Shown here: piece by piece, positions 31,701 through 44,065 of the stretch
How the letters are laid out: every line of letters begins with the position of its first letter
Position numbering within the stretch: the stretch's first letter is position 1
Source: Saccharomonospora xinjiangensis XJ-54
GTDB taxonomy: Bacteria > Actinomycetota > Actinomycetes > Mycobacteriales > Pseudonocardiaceae
NCBI RefSeq assembly: GCF_000258175.1
Contig: NZ_JH636049.1
Location: forward strand, 644,982 to 708,981
DNA: 64,000 nucleotides
Direction: 5' to 3'
Program-made: the position numbers and the translations under genes
Notes under the pieces: model-generated
What the model saw: only the letters and a program-made list of their open reading frames with translations
Told to the model about the DNA's origin: nothing
Database searches by the model: none

Positions 31701-34700
31701 GTCTGCGCCGAGCGCACGAGCCCCCAGATCGACGACTGCGCCAGCCCTGGTACGTCCTCGTCAGCCCCGGTGGCGACAGCGCCCGTGGTGAGCACCACGA
31801 GCGTTACCGGGGCCAGCCGCTCCTCGGCGAGCCACTCCCGCAGCAGTGTCAGCACACGCAGGGCGCAGGCACCGGCCGCCTCGGCCGTGTTCTCGGCGTT
31901 CTCGGTACTGCCGGTACCGGGGTCGGCGGGGACGACGACATAGTCCGGCACCGGTGCGCCGCCTGCGATCGCCGAGGCCAGCTCGGCCGGATCGGCGTGG
32001 TCCTCGCCGAGCACCATCCCGTTGCCCGGCTCGGTGTCCGGCAGCGACAGCTTCGTCCACAGAAGACGGAAGAGGGCGTCACCGTGGCCGAGAGCGGCCC
32101 GGAATCCGTCCACCGGCCGTGTCTCCACGGTGGCGGACAGCACCGGGGACCCGGTCTCGTCGTACGCGGCCAGGCTCAGCGCGTCCGGTTCACGCTCGCT
32201 GAGGTGGACCCGGAGCGCACGAGCGCCCGTGGCGTGCAGCGTGACGTCCCGCCAGCGCGCGGCCACCGTGCCTGCCGGTCGCCCTCGCAGCGGGCCCGCA
32301 CAGTGCACGGCGGTCTCCAGCAGCATCGGATGCAGGCCGAACTCACCGGTTGCGGACTCCTCTGGCACCACGATCTCGGCGAACAGGTCACCGTCGCGCT
32401 GCCAGGCGCGCCGCACGTCGGTGGCGGCGTCGCGGTCCAGTTCGGTCGCACCCTCGGGCGGCCAGACGGCCAGCGGTGCGGGCTGCGTGCCCTCGCGGGC
32501 GGTCAGCGTCGCCGAGGCGTGCAGGGTCCACTCCCGGCCCGCGTCGGTGTCGGGTTGCGCGTACACGGCGACGGCGCGCCGCCCTTCGCCGTCAGGGCCA
32601 CCCACGGTGACCTGCACCCGGACCCCGCCCTGTTCGGGCAGTGCGAGCGGGGCCTCGACCGTCAGGTCGGCGAGCCGGTCACAACCGAACTCCTCGCCCG
32701 CCCTCAGTGCGAGTTCCACGAAGACGGCCGGGGCGACGATATTCACGCCCGACGGATGCTCGGTCAGCCACGGCTGGGCGTGTGCGGAGAGCCGTCCTGT
32801 GCAGAGGAACCCGCCGAACTGCGGCACCGGCACCGCCGCGCCGAGCAGCGGGTGCCCGGCCGGATTCAGGCCAGCGGAGGTGACGTCGGAGGCCACCGTG
32901 GAGCGGTCGAGCCAGAAGTGCCTTCGCTGGAAGGCGTAGGTGGGAAGACTCACCTTCCTCGCGCCGGAGGGGAACACCGCCGCCCAGTCCACGACCACGC
33001 CGCGGACGTGCGCTTCGGCCAGCGAGGTGACGACCCTGTCCTGCCCGCCGTCGTCGCGGCGCAGCGTGCCGATCACCGCGGCGTCCTCGACGGTCTCCTG
33101 AATGGCACCGAGGAGCACCGGATGGGGGCTCGACTCGACGAAGGCCGTGTGCCCCTCGGCGGAGAGCGCGCGGACGGCCTTCTCGAACAACACCGGCTCA
33201 CGGGCGTTGCGGTACCAGTACTCGGCGTCCAACGTGGACGGATCGACGGCAGCGCCGGTGACCGTCGAGTAGAACGGGACGGCGTCGGCCCTCGGCGTGA
33301 CCGGGGCCAGTTCCTCCAGCAGCCGCTCGCGCAGCCGGTCGATCTGCGCAGTGTGTCCCGCCGCGTGCGCGCCCCGGATGCGGCGGGCGCGGATCTGGTC
33401 GGCCTCCAGTTCGGCCATCAGCTCGTCGAGCGCCTCGGGGTCTCCCGCGACGGCGACCGCGGTGGGGCTGTTGACCGCCGCGATCGAGAGCTTCTCACCA
33501 AAGCGCGCGAGCCGTGGTGCCAGCTCGTCCGCCGCGAGTGCCACCGACACGACACCACCCTTGCCCGACAGTTCCTCGTCGATCAGGCGCGAGCGCAGAG
33601 CCACCACTCTCGCCGCGTCCTCAAGGGACAGTGCGCCCGCGACGCAGGCCGCGGCGACCTCACCCTGGGAATGCCCGACGACCGCGGCGGGATGGACACC
33701 GCGCGAGCGCCAGAGCTCGGCCAGCGCCACCATCACCGAGAACAACACCGGCTGCACCACGCGGAGGCGGTCGAGGGCGGGGGCGCCCTGCTCACCGCGC
33801 AACACGGCCAGCACGGAGAAGTCCACGAACTCCCGCAGCGCCTCGTCGCAGTCACGGAGCCGGTCGGCGAACACCGGCGAGGTGGCCAGCAGGTCGGTGG
33901 CCATCTCAGGCCACTGCGATCCCTGGCCGGGGAAGACGAAGGCCACCTTGCCCGGTGTGGCGAGGGCGCGCACCAGATTCGGCGCGTCGGCGCCCTGCAC
34001 GATGGAGTCGAGCCCGGCCATGAACTCCGGGATCTCGCGGCCGATCACGGCGGCGCGATGCGGGTGCGCGGTGCGGCTCGTGGCGAGGGAGAGGCCGATC
34101 GAGGCCACATCCACCTCGGCCAGGTTCTCCACGTGCTCGCGCAGGCGCTCGGCCTGCGCCCGCAGCGCGTCCTCGGTCTTGGCCGACAGCACCCACGGCA
34201 GCGCCGAGGTCAGTGGCGCCGGGGTCGCGGGTGAGGCCGAAGGCGCCTCGGAAGGCGGTTGTTCGAGCACGACGTGCGCGTTGGTTCCGCTGATGCCGAA
34301 CGAGGAGACCCCGGCGCGGCGGGGATGGCCGTTGCTCGGCCACTCGCGGGCGTCGGACAGGACGCGGACCCCGCCGAGCTCCCAGTCAACATGCGGTGTC
34401 GGCGCGTCCACGTGTAGCGTCTTCGGCAGCGTGGCGTGCTCCATCGCCAGCACCATCTTGATCACACCGGCGAGCCCGGCCGCGGACTGCGTGTGGCCGA
34501 GGTTCGACTTCACCGAGCCGAGCCACAGCGGGTGTTCCGGCGAGCGGTCGCGACCGTAGGTGGCCAGCAGCGCGTGCGCCTCGATGGGGTCGCCGAGTGC
34601 GGTGCCGGTTCCGTGTGCCTCGACCACGTCCACGTCCCCGCCCGTGAGCCCCGCGTCGGCGAGCGCCTGCCGGATGACGCGTTCCTGGGAAGGGCCGTGC

Positions 34701-37700
34701 GGTGCCGTGAGGCCGTTGCTCGCGCCGTCGGAGTTCACGGCGGAACCCCGCACGATCGCCAGCACGGGATGGCCGAGGCGGCGCGCGTCGGAGAGCCGCT
34801 CCACCAGCAGCATGCCGACGCCCTCGGACATGCCGGTGCCGTCGGCGGCGGCGGCGAACGACTTGCACCGCCCGTCCCTCGCGAGCACCCGCTGCCTGCT
34901 GAACATGACGAACGGCTCGGGTGTTGACATCACCGACGCAGCGCCCACCAGTGCCATCGAGCATTCACCGCCACGCAGCGCGTTCGCGGCCTGGTGCAGC
35001 GCCACCAGCGAGGCCGAGCACGCGGTGTCCACGGTCATCGAGGGCCCCTCGAACCCGAAGGTGTACGACAGGCGTCCCGACACCACGCTGCCCGCCGTAC
35101 CCGTGGCTTTGTAGCCCTCCAGATCCGGCGGGGCGCCGTCGAGCAGGGCGCCGTAGTCCTGGCCGTGGGTTCCGGTGAAGACACCGACCTGCGCCCCTCG
35201 CAGCGACCGAGGGTCGATGCCCGCGCGTTCGAAGACCTCCCACGCCGTCTCCAGCAACAGCCGCTGCTGCGGGTCCATCGCGAGGGCCTCGCGCGGGTTG
35301 ATGCCGAAGAACTCCGCGTCGAACCGGCCGAGCCCTTCGATGAAGCCACCCTCGACCAGGTAGGTCTTGCCGGGCTGTTCGGGGTCGGGATCGTAGAGCC
35401 GGTCCGGTTCCCAGCCCCGGTCCTCCGGCATGGGGCCGATCGTGTCCACCTCGTCGGCCACCACCTGCCACAGCCGTTCCGGCGAATCGACCCCGCCGGG
35501 GAAGCGGCAGCTCATCGCCACGATCACCACCGGGTCGTCCTCGGTGGACGCGGACATGGCCACCGACGCGGCGGGTTCGCCGGACTCGTTCGCGGTGCCG
35601 AGCAGTTCCTCGGCGAGGTGGGCGGCGAGCGCGCCGGGGGTCGGGTGGTTGAAGATCAGGGTCGGTGGCAGGCGGAGCCCGGTCGCGCTGGAGAGCCGGT
35701 TGCGGAACTCGACGGCGGTCAGCGAGTCGAAACCCAGCTCCTTGAAGCTGCGCCCCCCGTCGAGGTCGCTGCCCGAGCCGTGGCCGAGCACGGCGGCGGC
35801 GTGGGTGAGGACCAGCTCGCTCAGCATCCGTTCCCGCTCCTCCACCGGCAGCGGCGCGAGCCGCCTCGCCAGCGGGAGACCATCCTCGGGTTCGGCTCGC
35901 GCCGCGCGGCGCGGCTGTGCGCGCACGAGCCCCCGGAACAACTCCGGCACGTCGTCCTGCGCGGCCAGCACCGTCGTGTCCAGTCCCATGGGCACCAGCG
36001 CCGGGGCGTCCGATCCGGTCGCGGCGTCCAGCAGGGCCAGCGCCTCGGCGGCGCTCAGTGCCACCGTGCCACCCCGCGCCATCCTGGCGAGGTCGGTCTC
36101 GGCGAGTCGCCCGCCCATCCCGGCGGATTCGGCCCACACTCCCCAGGCCAGGGACACCCCGGGCAGGCCGCTGCGGCGGCGATGCGCGGCGAGTGCGTCG
36201 AGGAAGACGTTCGCGGCGGCGTAGTTGCCCTGTCCTGGTGTGCCGAGGATGCCCGCAGCCGAGGAGAAGAGGACGAACGCCGAAAGGTCCATGTCCTGGG
36301 TCAGTTCGTGCAGAGCGAGCGCACCGTCCAATTTGGGCGAGAGCACGCGGTCGAACTGCTCGCCGGTGAGCGCTTCGACGATGCCGTCGTCCACGACACC
36401 CGCGGTGTGGACCACACCGGTGAGCGGATGCGCGTCATCGATGCCGGAGAGCACATCGGCGAGTGCCGCGCGATCGGCCACGTCGCATTCGGCGAACGTC
36501 ACCTCCGCGTCGAGATCGCCGAACTCGGCCGCCACCTCGGCACTCGGGGCGCTCCTGGCGAGAAGCAGCAGGTGCCGCACACCGTGTTCGGTCGCCAGGT
36601 GTCGCGCGACGAGGCGGCCGAGACCGCCCGTGGCTCCGGTGATCAGCACGGTGCCCTCGGCGTTCCAGCGCGGCGCGGCCGTGGCGTCCGCCCTGGCGAG
36701 CCTGGGCGCCAGGACTCGGCCCGACCGGATCGCGACCTGCGGTTCGCGCAGCGCGAGGGCGTCGGGAAGTGCGAGGAAGGAGCTGTCCTCCCCGTCGAGG
36801 TCCACGAGGGCGAACCGGCCGGGGTGCTCCGAGACCGCCGAGCGGAGCAGTCCCCACAGCGGCGCTTGCACCAGGTCGGGGGCGGCCCCTTCGGAGCCGG
36901 TCGCCACGGCGTTGGAGGTCAGCAGCACGAGCCGGGAATCGCCGAACCGCGCATCGGCGAGCCATGCCCTGACCGTCGCGGAGACCTCGGCGAGCAGTTC
37001 CCGTGCCGCCGAACCGGGGTTGTCCGCACCCGGCGTGCCCGCGGCGACGAGCACATCGGGCACGGGCTCGCCCTGCGCGACCGCACCGGCCAGTGCGTCG
37101 AGATCGGCATAGCTGCCCGCGCACCGGCCCGACGCGGTGAGCCAGCCGATTGCGCTGTGCTCACCGGAGTCGAGCACAGCCCACCGAGTGGGCTCCGGCG
37201 CCGGGGACTGTGGAGCCGTCCAGTCGAGCGTGTACATCGACCGCGCGGCCACACGCCTGCGTGGTGGGCCTGCGGTGTGCCGCAACACCAGGGTGTCCAC
37301 GGACACCACGAGCGCGCCGGTCTCGTCGGCGGCTGTCAGCGACACCGCGTCCTGACCTGCCGGAGCGAGGTGCACCCGCAGCACACGGGCACCCACCGCG
37401 TGCAGGGTCACGCCGCTGAAGGCGAAGGCGAGACGCCGCTCGCCCGGTTCGAGCACACCGAGGTCCACGCCGTGCACGGCGGCGTCGAGCAGGGCGGGAT
37501 GCACGGAGAACTCACCCGCGTCCGCCGCCGGTTCGGGAAGGCGGATCTCGGCGAACACCTCGTTGCCGTGCCGCCAGGCGGCGCGCAAACCCTGGAAGGC
37601 GGGACCGTAGGCCAGCCCGGTTTCGGCGAGCCGCTCGTAGAAGTCCTCCACCGCAAGCGGCTGCGCCTCAGCGGGAGGCCAGTTCCGGAAGTCGGCGAGG

Positions 37701-40700
37701 GGATCGGACACCGGCTCCGCTCCGGAGGCCAGCACACCCTGGGCGTGCCGGGTCCAGGTCTGATCGCCGGTGTGACGGGAGTGGATGCTCACTCCTCGGC
37801 CGTCAGGGGCGACGACGACCTGCACGATCGTGTCCGTGTCGTCGAGCACGAGGGGGGCTTCGAGGGTGAGTTCGTCGATGCGGTCGTGGCCGAGTTCGCG
37901 GCCGGCACGCAGCGCGAGTTCCACGAACGCCGAACCGGGCACGATCACCGTGCCGTGCACGGAGTGATCGGCGAGCCACGGCTGCGTCGCGGTGGTGAGG
38001 CGTCCGGTCAGCACAAGGCCGTCACCGCCTGCGAGATCGACTGCCGCGCCGAGCAGCGGGTGCCCGGCCGAGGCCAACCCGAGGTCTGCCGGGTCTCCGG
38101 CGGCCGGTGCGGATTCGAGCCAGTAGCGTTCGTGCTGGAAGGCATAGGTGGGCAGATCGACGCGCCTCGCGCCACTCCCGTCGAACACGGCGGACCAATC
38201 GACCTCGACGCCACGGGCGTGGGCCTCGCCGAGGGAGCGCAGGAACCGGTCAAACCCGCCGTCGTCACGCCGCAACGTGCCGACCACAGCACCGTCCACG
38301 ACGGACTCTTCGATACTCATCGTCAGCACCGGATGCGGACTGACCTCGATGAAAGACTTGAAACCCTCCGCCTCAAGCGTCTCGATCGCGTCGGAAAACC
38401 GGACCGTCTCCCGCAAATTCCGATACCAATACTCCGCACCCAACTCCGCCGTATCCAACCAACCACCCGTCACCGTCGAAAAAAACGGAACCGACGACGA
38501 CCGAGGCACCACCGACGACAAAACACTCAACAACTCATCCCGAACCAACCCCACCTGATCCGAATGCGACGCATAATCCACCGCCACCCACCGCACCCGA
38601 ACACCATCACGCTCACACCCCGCAACAAACCCCTCCAAACCCCCCACATCACCCGACACCACCACCGAAGAAGGACCATTCACCGCCGCAACCCCCACCC
38701 CCACCGGAAGCCGCGACACCACCTCCCCCACCGACAAACCCACCGACACCATCCCACCCCGACCAGCCAACACCCCCGCAATCAACCGAGAACGCAACAC
38801 CACAACCCGCGCCGCATCCTCCACCGACAACCCACCCGCAACACACGCCGCCGCAATCTCACCCTGCGAATGCCCCACCACACCCACAGGAACAACCCCA
38901 CACGACTCCCACAACCGAGCCAACGACACCAACACCACAAACAACACAGGCTGAACCACATCAACCCGATCCAACCCACCCCCCAACTCCTCAACAACAC
39001 ACCAATCAACCAACCCCTCCACCACACCCGCAACCTCACCAAACGCCTCCGCAAAAACCGAAGACGACTCCAACAACCCCAACACCATCCCCACCCACTG
39101 CGAACCCTGCCCCGGAAAAACAAAAACGGGGCCCTGTTCGACGTCGGCGGGAAGGACGGGGGTTGTTCCGAGTGCGATGGCGCGCAGTTGTTCGAGCAGA
39201 TCGTCGCGGTTGTCACCGGCGGCGAACGCGCGGAAGTCGAGTGCGGCCCTGGTGGTCGCCAGTGAGTAGCCGACGTCAACGGGGTTGAGTGTGTCCACAG
39301 CGGAGAGCAGGCGGCTGGCCTGCGCGCGGACGGCCTTCTCGCTGCGCCCCGACACCGTCCAGATGGTGGGGGCCGCGCCGGGTTCGGGTGCTTCGGGTGG
39401 CTCCGGTGCTTGTTCGAGGATGACGTGGGCGTTGGTTCCGCTGACCCCGAACGACGACACCCCAGCCCTGCGAGGACGATCCACTTCTGGCCACTCGGTC
39501 GTCGAGGTCACCAACTCCACCGCACCCGACGACCAATCCACCCGCGACGACGGCGCATCAACATGCAAAGTCCCCGGCACAACACCACGCCGCAACGACT
39601 CCACCATCTTGATCACACCAGCCACACCAGCCGCAGCCTGCGTATGACCAACATTCGACTTCACCGACCCCAACAACAACGGAACACCCCGCCGCCCAGA
39701 GCCGAACACCTCCACCAACGCACCAGCCTCAATCGGATCACCCAACCGAGTCCCCGTCCCATGCGCCTCCACCACATCCACATCAGACGGTCGCAAACCA
39801 CCGCTTTCCAGTGCTTTCCGGATGACACGAACCTGGGACGGCCCGTTCGGCGCGGTCAGTCCGTTGCTGGCTCCGTCGGAGTTGACGGCGGAGCCACGCA
39901 CGACGGCCAGCACGCGGTGGCCGTGCCGCATGGCGTCGGACAGCCGCTCCACCACGAGCAGGCTCACGCCCTCGCTCCAGCCGGTGCCGTCGGCGGCGTC
40001 GGCGAACGATTTGCAGCGCCCGTCCGGAGCCAGACCGCGCTGCCTGCTGAACTCGACGAACACCGACGGCGTCGCCATCACGGCCACACCACCGGCCAGC
40101 GCCAGCGAGCATTCGCCGGAACGCAGCGACTGGGCGGCGAGGTGCAGCGCGACGAGCGAGGAGGAGCAGGCCGTGTCCACAGTCACCGAAGGGCCGTGAA
40201 GTCCCAGGACGTAGGACACCCGGCCCGACAGCACACTGCCCGCGTTGCCTGTGCCGAGATAGCCTTCCAGGTCCTCCGGTGCCCTGGTGCGGTCGCCGCC
40301 GTAGTCGTGGAACATCATCCCGGCGAAGACACCGGTGTCGGTTTCCCTCAGGGACTGCGGGTCGATGCCCGCGTGTTCCAGCGCCTCCCACGACACCTCA
40401 AGCAACAACCGCTGCTGCGGATCCATCGCCAGCGCCTCACGCGGAGAGATCCCGAAGAACCCCGCATCGAACCCCGCCACATCGTGAAGAAACCCACCCT
40501 CACGCACATACGACGTCCCAGCCCGATCCGGATCGTCATCGAACAACCCCGACAGATCCCAACCCCGATCCACCGGAAAACCCGACAACGCATCGACACC
40601 GTCGGCGGCGAGCTTCCACAGCTCGGCGGGGGTGTTCACGCCGCCGGGAAGACGGCAGGCCATACCGACGATCGCGATGGGGTCGTCGGTACGGCCTGCG

Positions 40701-43645
40701 CTTTCGCTGGGATCGTGGACCCGGGTGGCTTCGGTTCGCAGTCCGAGGAGCTCGGCACGCAGGTGCTCGGCCAGCTCGGCCGCACTCGGCCGGTCGAACA
40801 CCACCGTGGCAGGCAGGTCGAGTCCCGTGGCCGAGGCGAGCCGGGTCCGCAGCTCGACCGCCGTCTTCGAGTCGAAGCCCAGTTCCTTGAAGGCGCGCCG
40901 GGCGGGTATGCGAGCGAGGTTTCCGTAGCCGAGCACACCGGCGGTCTCGGTGCGTACCAGTGCGAGCAGGAGGCGGTCCTGTTCCTGGCGGGTCAGGCCG
41001 GTGAGCCGTTCACGCAGGGTGCCTGCCTGTGGCTGTGAGCTTTCGCTCTTCGCCGGGGCGGAGGCTTCGGTGAGCGCGTCGTCCTCCACCGCGAGCAGCA
41101 CGGCTTCGTCGGTGGCCTGCGTAATGTCGAGCAGTGCGGCGAAGTCCTGTGTGGACTGATTGGCCGGGACGCCGAGTGTGATGGAGGCCAGTCCCTCCGC
41201 TCTGCGCTGCTGGGTGAGGGCCGACAGGAAGGCACCTGCGGCGGCTTCGCCGGGTTCGGTGCCGCGTCCGAGGAGCGACTCCACCGGGCAGAGCAGCACG
41301 AACGCCGCGGGTGCGGAGTCACGGGTGACCTCGTGCAGCAGGCGCGCACCGGCCATCCGCTCTGCGGGGTCACCCTCGACGGCGTACACCACGGTGTGCA
41401 GAGGATGCTCACCAGGCACCTGCGTGAGCGCGTCGGCGATCTCGTCCTCGTCCACCGTGACGACAGCGCCGAACCCACGAGAGGCGAGGTGCGCTGCCAC
41501 GATCCCGGCCTCGTCGCCGACGACCATCGCCGTGCCGGCAGCGGGTTCGGTTGGCGTGGACCGCATCCGGACCGGTGCGAGCCTCGGGACGCGCAGCACC
41601 CCGTCGCGCACGGCCAGCTCGGGTTTCCCGGCACACACGGCCGTGATCAGCTCGGCGAGCGTGGCCTCACCCCGGTCCACCAGCCCGAGCCGGTCGGTGT
41701 CACCGGCCGCCCTGACCACACCCCAGGCGGGCGCGCCGGACGGATCGATGGCGGCCTCGGAGCCGGTGCCCACCGCGAACCTGGTCACCACGACCAGTCG
41801 CGTGGCGGCGAACCGCTCGGCGCCCAGCCACGACTCCACCAGCGCACGGGCGTGCTCCACCGATGCCGGGGCGCCGGTCAGGACCGTTCGTGGCACGGGC
41901 GTTCCCGCTTCGACAGCGTCGCCGAGCGCCGCCAGATCGGCATACGCCGAGACCGGGATGCCGTCGGCCGCGAAGCCGAACTCGTCCACACCGAGAATCG
42001 CCCACTCCCCCGGCTCGGGACGACGGGACGGCCCGCCCGCGATCGGTGTCCAGTCGATCCGGGACAGCCCGGCGAGCACCGTGCTGCCCGTGCTGTGTTC
42101 CCTGGCTTGGGTGCCGAGCAGCATGCGGCGGGCCACCTTCCCCGATGCCCTGCGCGGGATGGCCTCCACCTCGTACACCGCCGAGGGCACCTTGTAGTAG
42201 GACAGGTGCCTGCGGCACGCCATGACGATCGCCTCGGCGTCCACCTCACCGGGGACCTCGGCGACCACGTACACCACGGGCACCTCGCCGAGTTCGGCGT
42301 CCGGCCTGCCCACGGCGGCCGCGTCGGCGACACCGGAGACGGTGCGCACGACGTCCTCGATCTCGGCGGGATGGATGTTCTCCCCACCCCGGATGATCAG
42401 TTCCTTGATCCGGCCCGTGATGGTCAGATACCCCAGCTCGTCCCTGACGGCGAGATCCCCCGTGCGGTACCAGCCGTCCCGCAGCGCGGCGGCGGTGGCC
42501 TCCGGCTGGTTGTGGTAGCCGAGCATCACGGTGGGGCCCTTGACCCACACCTCGCCCTCGACGCCGGGCTCCACCTCCTTGCCCGTGCCGGGCTCCACGG
42601 TCCGCACCTTCAGACCGGGTACCGGCGACCCGCAGGAACCGGCGACCAGCGGCCCCGTGGGGCGGTTCATCGTGATCGCGCCACAGGTTTCGGTGCTGCC
42701 GTAGCTGTCGATCAGCCGGACGCCGAAGGTGTCCTCGAAGGACCGGCTGAGGGAGGCGGAGGTGACGGCACCGGTGACCATGCACACCCGTAGCGAGTCG
42801 GCGTCCAGTCCCTCGGTCCGCGCGTGCCTCAGCAGGTCGTGGTACATCGTGGGCACGCCGACGAGGAAGGTGTAGGGCTCCTCCCGCATCAGCCTGGCGA
42901 TCTCGCCGCCCGCGAAGCCGTCGGTGATGTGGGCGCTCGCGCCCGCGGCGATGACACCGTGGACGCCGAGGATGTGCGCCAGCGAGTGCGACATCGGCAG
43001 CGGCCACAGCACCCGGTCCTCGGGAGACAGTCCCAGCAGAGGCACGTAGCAGGCGGCGACCGACCACAGGCAGCTGCCCTGGGTGGAGAGCACTCCCTTG
43101 GGCCTGCCCGTGGTGCCCGAGGTGTAGAGCATCCAGGCGAGGTCGTCGAGCCCGGTGTCGTCACGGGCCGGGCTCGCCGGTGCGGTGGTGGCCAGTTCCT
43201 CGAACGACGCCACGCCGCTGTCCGCAGCGGCCGGCTTCGCCAGTCCCGCGGCGACCACCACGAGGTCCGCGTCGCCGCTGACCCGGTGCAGCTGCTCCAG
43301 GTGCGCCGCATCGGTGAGGACCACCTCGGCTCCGCTGTCCTCGATCAGGTAGGCGAGTTCGTCGTCGGAGGCGCGAGGGTGAACCGGCACCCCGACGCCA
43401 CCTGCTCGCACCGAGGTGAGGTAGCCCTCGACCATCTCGACGCTGTTGTTGAACCAGATCAGCACCCGCCCGCCACGGGACAGACCCCGATCGGCGAGGT
43501 GGCCTGCCAGCCGGGCGGTCCGCTGCTCCAGCTCCGCGTAGGTGACCGACCGCCGCGCGTCCGAATACGCGACCTTCTCCCCGCGCCGTCCGGCGTGTGC
43601 TCGCAGCAACTCGGACAACGGCCGGATCAGCTCGGATCGCGCCAT
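25727..43645 (-). CDS. Modular type I PKS: loading module (CoL-KR0-ACP) plus modules 1-3
   Basis: 5,972-residue initiating PKS. Loading: AMP/CoA-ligase (about 1-515; [29 protein letters not shown], Lys in SGKVARR), a KR-like fold without glycine motif or catalytic Tyr (about 540-860), ACP ([11 protein letters not shown], about 923). Module 1: KS (DTACSSS), methylmalonyl AT (GHSQGE, YASHS), active DH ([15 protein letters not shown]), B-type KR, ACP. Module 2: KS (DTACSAS), AT with AAGH in place of YASH, shortened inactive DH ([16 protein letters not shown]), B-type KR, ACP. Module 3: KS, malonyl AT (GHSIGE, HAFHS), KR whose catalytic Ser is Ala (LYAAMAG), ACP, acidic docking tail. The ligase should activate an aryl acid, consistent with the divergent dpg operon. 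Start ATG 43645 has GGAGG 8 bases upstream; the ATG at 43666 would place that site inside the gene. Confidence 0.95.
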   Translation of the reverse strand: MARSELIRPLSELLRAHAGRRGEKVAYSDARRSVTYAELEQRTARLAGHLADRGLSRGGRVLIWFNNSVEMVEGYLTSVRAGGVGVPVHPRASDDELAYLIEDSGAEVVLTDAAHLEQLHRVSGDADLVVVAAGLAKPAAADSGVASFEELATTAPASPARDDTGLDDLAWMLYTSGTTGRPKGVLSTQGSCLWSVAACYVPLLGLSPEDRVLWPLPMSHSLAHILGVHGVIAAGASAHITDGFAGGEIARLMREEPYTFLVGVPTMYHDLLRHARTEGLDADSLRVCMVTGAVTSASLSRSFEDTFGVRLIDSYGSTETCGAITMNRPTGPLVAGSCGSPVPGLKVRTVEPGTGKEVEPGVEGEVWVKGPTVMLGYHNQPEATAAALRDGWYRTGDLAVRDELGYLTITGRIKELIIRGGENIHPAEIEDVVRTVSGVADAAAVGRPDAELGEVPVVYVVAEVPGEVDAEAIVMACRRHLSYYKVPSAVYEVEAIPRRASGKVARRMLLGTQAREHSTGSTVLAGLSRIDWTPIAGGPSRRPEPGEWAILGVDEFGFAADGIPVSAYADLAALGDAVEAGTPVPRTVLTGAPASVEHARALVESWLGAERFAATRLVVVTRFAVGTGSEAAIDPSGAPAWGVVRAAGDTDRLGLVDRGEATLAELITAVCAGKPELAVRDGVLRVPRLAPVRMRSTPTEPAAGTAMVVGDEAGIVAAHLASRGFGAVVTVDEDEIADALTQVPGEHPLHTVVYAVEGDPAERMAGARLLHEVTRDSAPAAFVLLCPVESLLGRGTEPGEAAAGAFLSALTQQRRAEGLASITLGVPANQSTQDFAALLDITQATDEAVLLAVEDDALTEASAPAKSESSQPQAGTLRERLTGLTRQEQDRLLLALVRTETAGVLGYGNLARIPARRAFKELGFDSKTAVELRTRLASATGLDLPATVVFDRPSAAELAEHLRAELLGLRTEATRVHDPSESAGRTDDPIAIVGMACRLPGGVNTPAELWKLAADGVDALSGFPVDRGWDLSGLFDDDPDRAGTSYVREGGFLHDVAGFDAGFFGISPREALAMDPQQRLLLEVSWEALEHAGIDPQSLRETDTGVFAGMMFHDYGGDRTRAPEDLEGYLGTGNAGSVLSGRVSYVLGLHGPSVTVDTACSSSLVALHLAAQSLRSGECSLALAGGVAVMATPSVFVEFSRQRGLAPDGRCKSFADAADGTGWSEGVSLLVVERLSDAMRHGHRVLAVVRGSAVNSDGASNGLTAPNGPSQVRVIRKALESGGLRPSDVDVVEAHGTGTRLGDPIEAGALVEVFGSGRRGVPLLLGSVKSNVGHTQAAAGVAGVIKMVESLRRGVVPGTLHVDAPSSRVDWSSGAVELVTSTTEWPEVDRPRRAGVSSFGVSGTNAHVILEQAPEPPEAPEPGAAPTIWTVSGRSEKAVRAQASRLLSAVDTLNPVDVGYSLATTRAALDFRAFAAGDNRDDLLEQLRAIALGTTPVLPADVEQGPVFVFPGQGSQWVGMVLGLLESSSVFAEAFGEVAGVVEGLVDWCVVEELGGGLDRVDVVQPVLFVVLVSLARLWESCGVVPVGVVGHSQGEIAAACVAGGLSVEDAARVVVLRSRLIAGVLAGRGGMVSVGLSVGEVVSRLPVGVGVAAVNGPSSVVVSGDVGGLEGFVAGCERDGVRVRWVAVDYASHSDQVGLVRDELLSVLSSVVPRSSSVPFFSTVTGGWLDTAELGAEYWYRNLRETVRFSDAIETLEAEGFKSFIEVSPHPVLTMSIEESVVDGAVVGTLRRDDGGFDRFLRSLGEAHARGVEVDWSAVFDGSGARRVDLPTYAFQHERYWLESAPAAGDPADLGLASAGHPLLGAAVDLAGGDGLVLTGRLTTATQPWLADHSVHGTVIVPGSAFVELALRAGRELGHDRIDELTLEAPLVLDDTDTIVQVVVAPDGRGVSIHSRHTGDQTWTRHAQGVLASGAEPVSDPLADFRNWPPAEAQPLAVEDFYERLAETGLAYGPAFQGLRAAWRHGNEVFAEIRLPEPAADAGEFSVHPALLDAAVHGVDLGVLEPGERRLAFAFSGVTLHAVGARVLRVHLAPAGQDAVSLTAADETGALVVSVDTLVLRHTAGPPRRRVAARSMYTLDWTAPQSPAPEPTRWAVLDSGEHSAIGWLTASGRCAGSYADLDALAGAVAQGEPVPDVLVAAGTPGADNPGSAARELLAEVSATVRAWLADARFGDSRLVLLTSNAVATGSEGAAPDLVQAPLWGLLRSAVSEHPGRFALVDLDGEDSSFLALPDALALREPQVAIRSGRVLAPRLARADATAAPRWNAEGTVLITGATGGLGRLVARHLATEHGVRHLLLLARSAPSAEVAAEFGDLDAEVTFAECDVADRAALADVLSGIDDAHPLTGVVHTAGVVDDGIVEALTGEQFDRVLSPKLDGALALHELTQDMDLSAFVLFSSAAGILGTPGQGNYAAANVFLDALAAHRRRSGLPGVSLAWGVWAESAGMGGRLAETDLARMARGGTVALSAAEALALLDAATGSDAPALVPMGLDTTVLAAQDDVPELFRGLVRAQPRRAARAEPEDGLPLARRLAPLPVEERERMLSELVLTHAAAVLGHGSGSDLDGGRSFKELGFDSLTAVEFRNRLSSATGLRLPPTLIFNHPTPGALAAHLAEELLGTANESGEPAASVAMSASTEDDPVVIVAMSCRFPGGVDSPERLWQVVADEVDTIGPMPEDRGWEPDRLYDPDPEQPGKTYLVEGGFIEGLGRFDAEFFGINPREALAMDPQQRLLLETAWEVFERAGIDPRSLRGAQVGVFTGTHGQDYGALLDGAPPDLEGYKATGTAGSVVSGRLSYTFGFEGPSMTVDTACSASLVALHQAANALRGGECSMALVGAASVMSTPEPFVMFSRQRVLARDGRCKSFAAAADGTGMSEGVGMLLVERLSDARRLGHPVLAIVRGSAVNSDGASNGLTAPHGPSQERVIRQALADAGLTGGDVDVVEAHGTGTALGDPIEAHALLATYGRDRSPEHPLWLGSVKSNLGHTQSAAGLAGVIKMVLAMEHATLPKTLHVDAPTPHVDWELGGVRVLSDAREWPSNGHPRRAGVSSFGISGTNAHVVLEQPPSEAPSASPATPAPLTSALPWVLSAKTEDALRAQAERLREHVENLAEVDVASIGLSLATSRTAHPHRAAVIGREIPEFMAGLDSIVQGADAPNLVRALATPGKVAFVFPGQGSQWPEMATDLLATSPVFADRLRDCDEALREFVDFSVLAVLRGEQGAPALDRLRVVQPVLFSVMVALAELWRSRGVHPAAVVGHSQGEVAAACVAGALSLEDAARVVALRSRLIDEELSGKGGVVSVALAADELAPRLARFGEKLSIAAVNSPTAVAVAGDPEALDELMAELEADQIRARRIRGAHAAGHTAQIDRLRERLLEELAPVTPRADAVPFYSTVTGAAVDPSTLDAEYWYRNAREPVLFEKAVRALSAEGHTAFVESSPHPVLLGAIQETVEDAAVIGTLRRDDGGQDRVVTSLAEAHVRGVVVDWAAVFPSGARKVSLPTYAFQRRHFWLDRSTVASDVTSAGLNPAGHPLLGAAVPVPQFGGFLCTGRLSAHAQPWLTEHPSGVNIVAPAVFVELALRAGEEFGCDRLADLTVEAPLALPEQGGVRVQVTVGGPDGEGRRAVAVYAQPDTDAGREWTLHASATLTAREGTQPAPLAVWPPEGATELDRDAATDVRRAWQRDGDLFAEIVVPEESATGEFGLHPMLLETAVHCAGPLRGRPAGTVAARWRDVTLHATGARALRVHLSEREPDALSLAAYDETGSPVLSATVETRPVDGFRAALGHGDALFRLLWTKLSLPDTEPGNGMVLGEDHADPAELASAIAGGAPVPDYVVVPADPGTGSTENAENTAEAAGACALRVLTLLREWLAEERLAPVTLVVLTTGAVATGADEDVPGLAQSSIWGLVRSAQTENPGRVVLVDVDTHEAPAHLLPGVVASGEPQAAIRAGTVLVPRLARTRPAEQPVAPAFDAEGTVLITGGTGALGALLAEHLVTAHGVRHLLLTSRTGNRSSSAARLCDRLGALGATVTVESCDVADRAALESLLSRIPSAHPLTAVVHAAGVIDDGVLDSITPERLDAVLRPKVAGALNLHELTEGLPLSAFVLFSSGAGIFGSPGQANYAAANTVLDALAHHRRHRGLPARSLAWGLWAERGDQSSGLGETDLARLARTGTVEIPAEHGLALFDAAHAVDDALVVPTRLDFAALRAQARAGSLPHLLRGLVRAAAKTASAELEGSSLAARLSTSSSAERRETVLQLVRSTAAAVLGHTGLDTIGARRAFREVGFDSLTAVEFRNRLQAGAGLRLPATLVFDHPTPQAVTDHLLSELFGDPGSDAGPSAVAIERADSATEPIAIVAMSCRFPGGVRSPEELWRLLEAGGDAITELPSDRGWDLQSLYHPDADQPGTSYVREGGFLHDAAEFDAGFFGISPREAVAMDPQQRLLLETCWEVLERAGIDPTSLRGSRTGIFTGTTGQDYAALAEHLPQSDEGFLVTSTGASVLSGRVSYTLGLVGPAMTVDTACSSSLVALHLAAQALRSGECTLALAGGATVLATPRTLVAASRQRGLSPDGRCKAFSDDADGFGMAEGAGILLLEKLSDARRNGHPVLAVLSGSSVNQDGASNGLTAPNGPSQQRVIREALDAAGLTAAEVDVVEAHGTGTSLGDPIEAQAVLATYGREHGNDNPLWLGSVKSNIGHTLGAAGVAGVMKMVLAIQHGVIPKTLHAETPSTHVDWTEGAVALAGEAVPWPDTGRPRRAGVSSFGISGTNAHAIVEQAPDTEVIEPERTVPRGRVPVVVSARSAAALAGQAKRLTDWLAERSDLTDLTDLTDLAFSTVTSRAALEHRAVITAESRDELMRALGALADGGVASNLVRGEQRDEVTCAFVFSGQGSQRPGMGRELHETYPVFARAFDEVCARLDARLDGYADHPVREVVFAETPDGAELLDQTVYTQAGLFAFEVALFRLLTHWGLRPGYVLGHSIGEVAAAHVAGVLDLDDAATLVAARGRLMQALPSGGAMVAVEASEKDVLPLLDGAGTVGIAAVNGPKATVLSGEEDAVLAVAAALASRGAKTKRLRVSHAFHSPLMDGMLDEFTTIAEKLTYRAPVIPLVSNLTGQLATDEIRSAGYWARHVSEAVRFGDSVCRLADQGTAVFVELGPDGVASAMAADSAGEQALTVAMCRKDRPEPVTLIGALARLHANGVSPDWAAFFSGTGATRIELPTYAFQRRRYWLDAPGRPAEAEQSWRYRMDWQPIPTTGAPVLQGHWLLVLPDDAIDDAPADDWRATLLEGSGAQVSIVRLDPAGDRGSAAERIRAAVGDSAITGVLSLLGLDDRAHPAHPSASLGLSATVLLLQALGDAAIDSPLWCVTQGAVAIEPGEAVTSLTQAQLWGLGRVAALEYPGRWGGLIDLPPSPETARHHVIAVLADARGEDQLAVREAGVLARRLVRAEPVEGGTEWVPSGTVLITGGTGALGGHVARRLAAEGAEHLLLVSRRGPDAPGAAALAEELTGLGARVSVVACDIADRDGVAALLADIPDQHPLTAVVHTAGVVSDGVLDTMTPEKIAEVMRPKADAALHLHELTRHLDLSAFVLYAAMAGAVGSPGQGNYAAANAFLDALAERRRAEGLPALSVSWGWWEGDGMAKLDGVDQSRLRRNGLLPMAPERAVAELFDALRTDDATLLVTNVDWPRFVPAFTTTRSSALLEPVTVRVAAPAATQAVTTVADEPDAVSDLLGRLAGADATERARLMLDLVCSHVAEVLGYDSSDTVEVSRGFLELGFDSLTAVELRNQLTARTGLRLPPTLIFDYPSPSALADWLTTQVLGGSGNGGDSREAEVRGLLASIPLTRLDEAGLLDDLLKLGRSDENTDEGQANGEAEQLDDLDVADLVRLAREDLDR
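28939..28970. repeat. Short in-frame tandem repeat (ggtgaggtc x3) in KS-AT linker of module 3
   Basis: Three perfect copies of the 9-mer ggtgaggtc encode a Leu-Thr-Asp triplet repeat in the linker between KS and AT of module 3. It is in frame and probably a harmless slippage expansion in a flexible region. Confidence 0.7.
37843..37948. repeat. DH tract shared with module 4 (copy at 22738-22843)
   Basis: Module 1 partner of the 106-base identical DH tract. The match breaks at the base after cgggcacgatcac in both copies. Confidence 0.85.
38376..39130. repeat. AT-domain tract near-identical to 23271-24026
   Basis: Intact module 1 copy of the AT tract. It reads through in one frame and encodes a complete methylmalonyl-type AT core ([19 protein letters not shown]). 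G/T-ending codons dominate, which sets it apart from flanking C/G-ending sequence. It is the reference for judging the damaged module 4 copy. Confidence 0.88.
39405..39791. repeat. KS C-terminal tract identical to 24331-24717
   Basis: Module 1 partner of the 387-base KS tract. Identity ends exactly after catcagacggt in both copies; the following KS sequence differs between the modules. Confidence 0.87.
40353..40591. repeat. KS N-terminal tract near-identical to 25279-25517
   Basis: Module 1 partner of the 239-base KS tract, with one silent difference from the module 4 copy. Confidence 0.87.
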
Positions 43646-43949
43646 GGATTCGCCTCCTGGAATCACGTCAATCGCCGCGGACCTCGATCACAAGCCGTCC
43701 GCACAAAAAGAATCAACGGCGGTCAGGAATTGCCGAAAGACAATTACCGGAAGACTCGGTTATCGCCTGCTAATGACGCCATGCTAGCCAGCCGTCAGAC
43801 CTGGGTTCAACCCCGAGTAGCTCTCAGGTACGACCCCGGAAAAGCACCCCCTACGCCTCCCCCAGTGCCCTTCGGGATCACCCCTCATGCCACCCCTGCC
43901 AGCGGTTTTACTCAGATCCTCGGCAGAGAGGAGAACCAGGGACACGGCT

Positions 43950-43967
43950 CGACCCGACAAAGTACCG
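43950..43967 (+). promoter_or_regulatory. Degenerate copy of the shared intergenic motif, upstream of dpgA
   Basis: cgacccgacaaagtaccg differs from the exact 19-mer at 50793 and 55111 by one substitution and one inserted base. It lies 26 bases upstream of the TTGCCA box proposed for dpgA, a place suited to an activator site. Confidence 0.4.
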
Positions 43968-43993
43968 CCGACTTGACAATCATCGAGAACGCC

Positions 43994-44023
43994 TTGCCAT
44001 CCACTCTCCCACACGCCTAATAT
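43994..44023 (+). promoter_or_regulatory. dpgA: Candidate promoter of the dpgA operon (TTGCCA-18-TAATAT)
   Basis: TTGCCA at 43994-43999 and TAATAT at 44018-44023 are separated by 18 bases, close to a sigma-70/HrdB-type promoter. The predicted start of transcription, near 44030, would give a leader of about 70 bases before the dpgA ATG. Confidence 0.45.
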
Positions 44024-44027
44024 CCTG

Positions 44028-44065
44028 CCGAGTGAGTCAATTTTCGACGAACGTCTTTCACTCGG
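44028..44065 (+). promoter_or_regulatory. dpgA: Inverted repeat CCGAGTGA/TCACTCGG near the dpgA transcription start
   Basis: Perfect 8-base arms at 44028-44035 and 44058-44065 with a 22-base A/T-richer spacer, directly after the proposed -10 box. It could be an operator or a 5' leader hairpin; no family assignment is possible. Confidence 0.4.

Noticed and set aside
29258..34234. Very long plus-strand open frame (1,658 codons) and similar ones at 34994-39265, 6270-8105 and 10076-12472
   Set aside because: They lie antisense to the PKS genes, are rich in Arg/Gly/His, and show no domain. They are the stop-poor shadow frames expected in GC-rich modular DNA.
25727..43645. AHBA-primed ansamycin PKS
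   Set aside because: The ligase loading domain and methoxymalonyl genes recall ansamycins, but no AHBA synthase, aminoDAHP genes or amide synthase are present in the window.
43646..43666. ATG at 43666 as start of the loading PKS
   Set aside because: It would place the strong GGAGG site inside the gene. ATG 43645 has correct spacing and the usual ligase N-terminus.
43973..43978. Perfect TTGACA box upstream of dpgA
   Set aside because: No -10 box at 16-19 bases; the TAATAT is 39 bases away and pairs better with TTGCCA at 43994.
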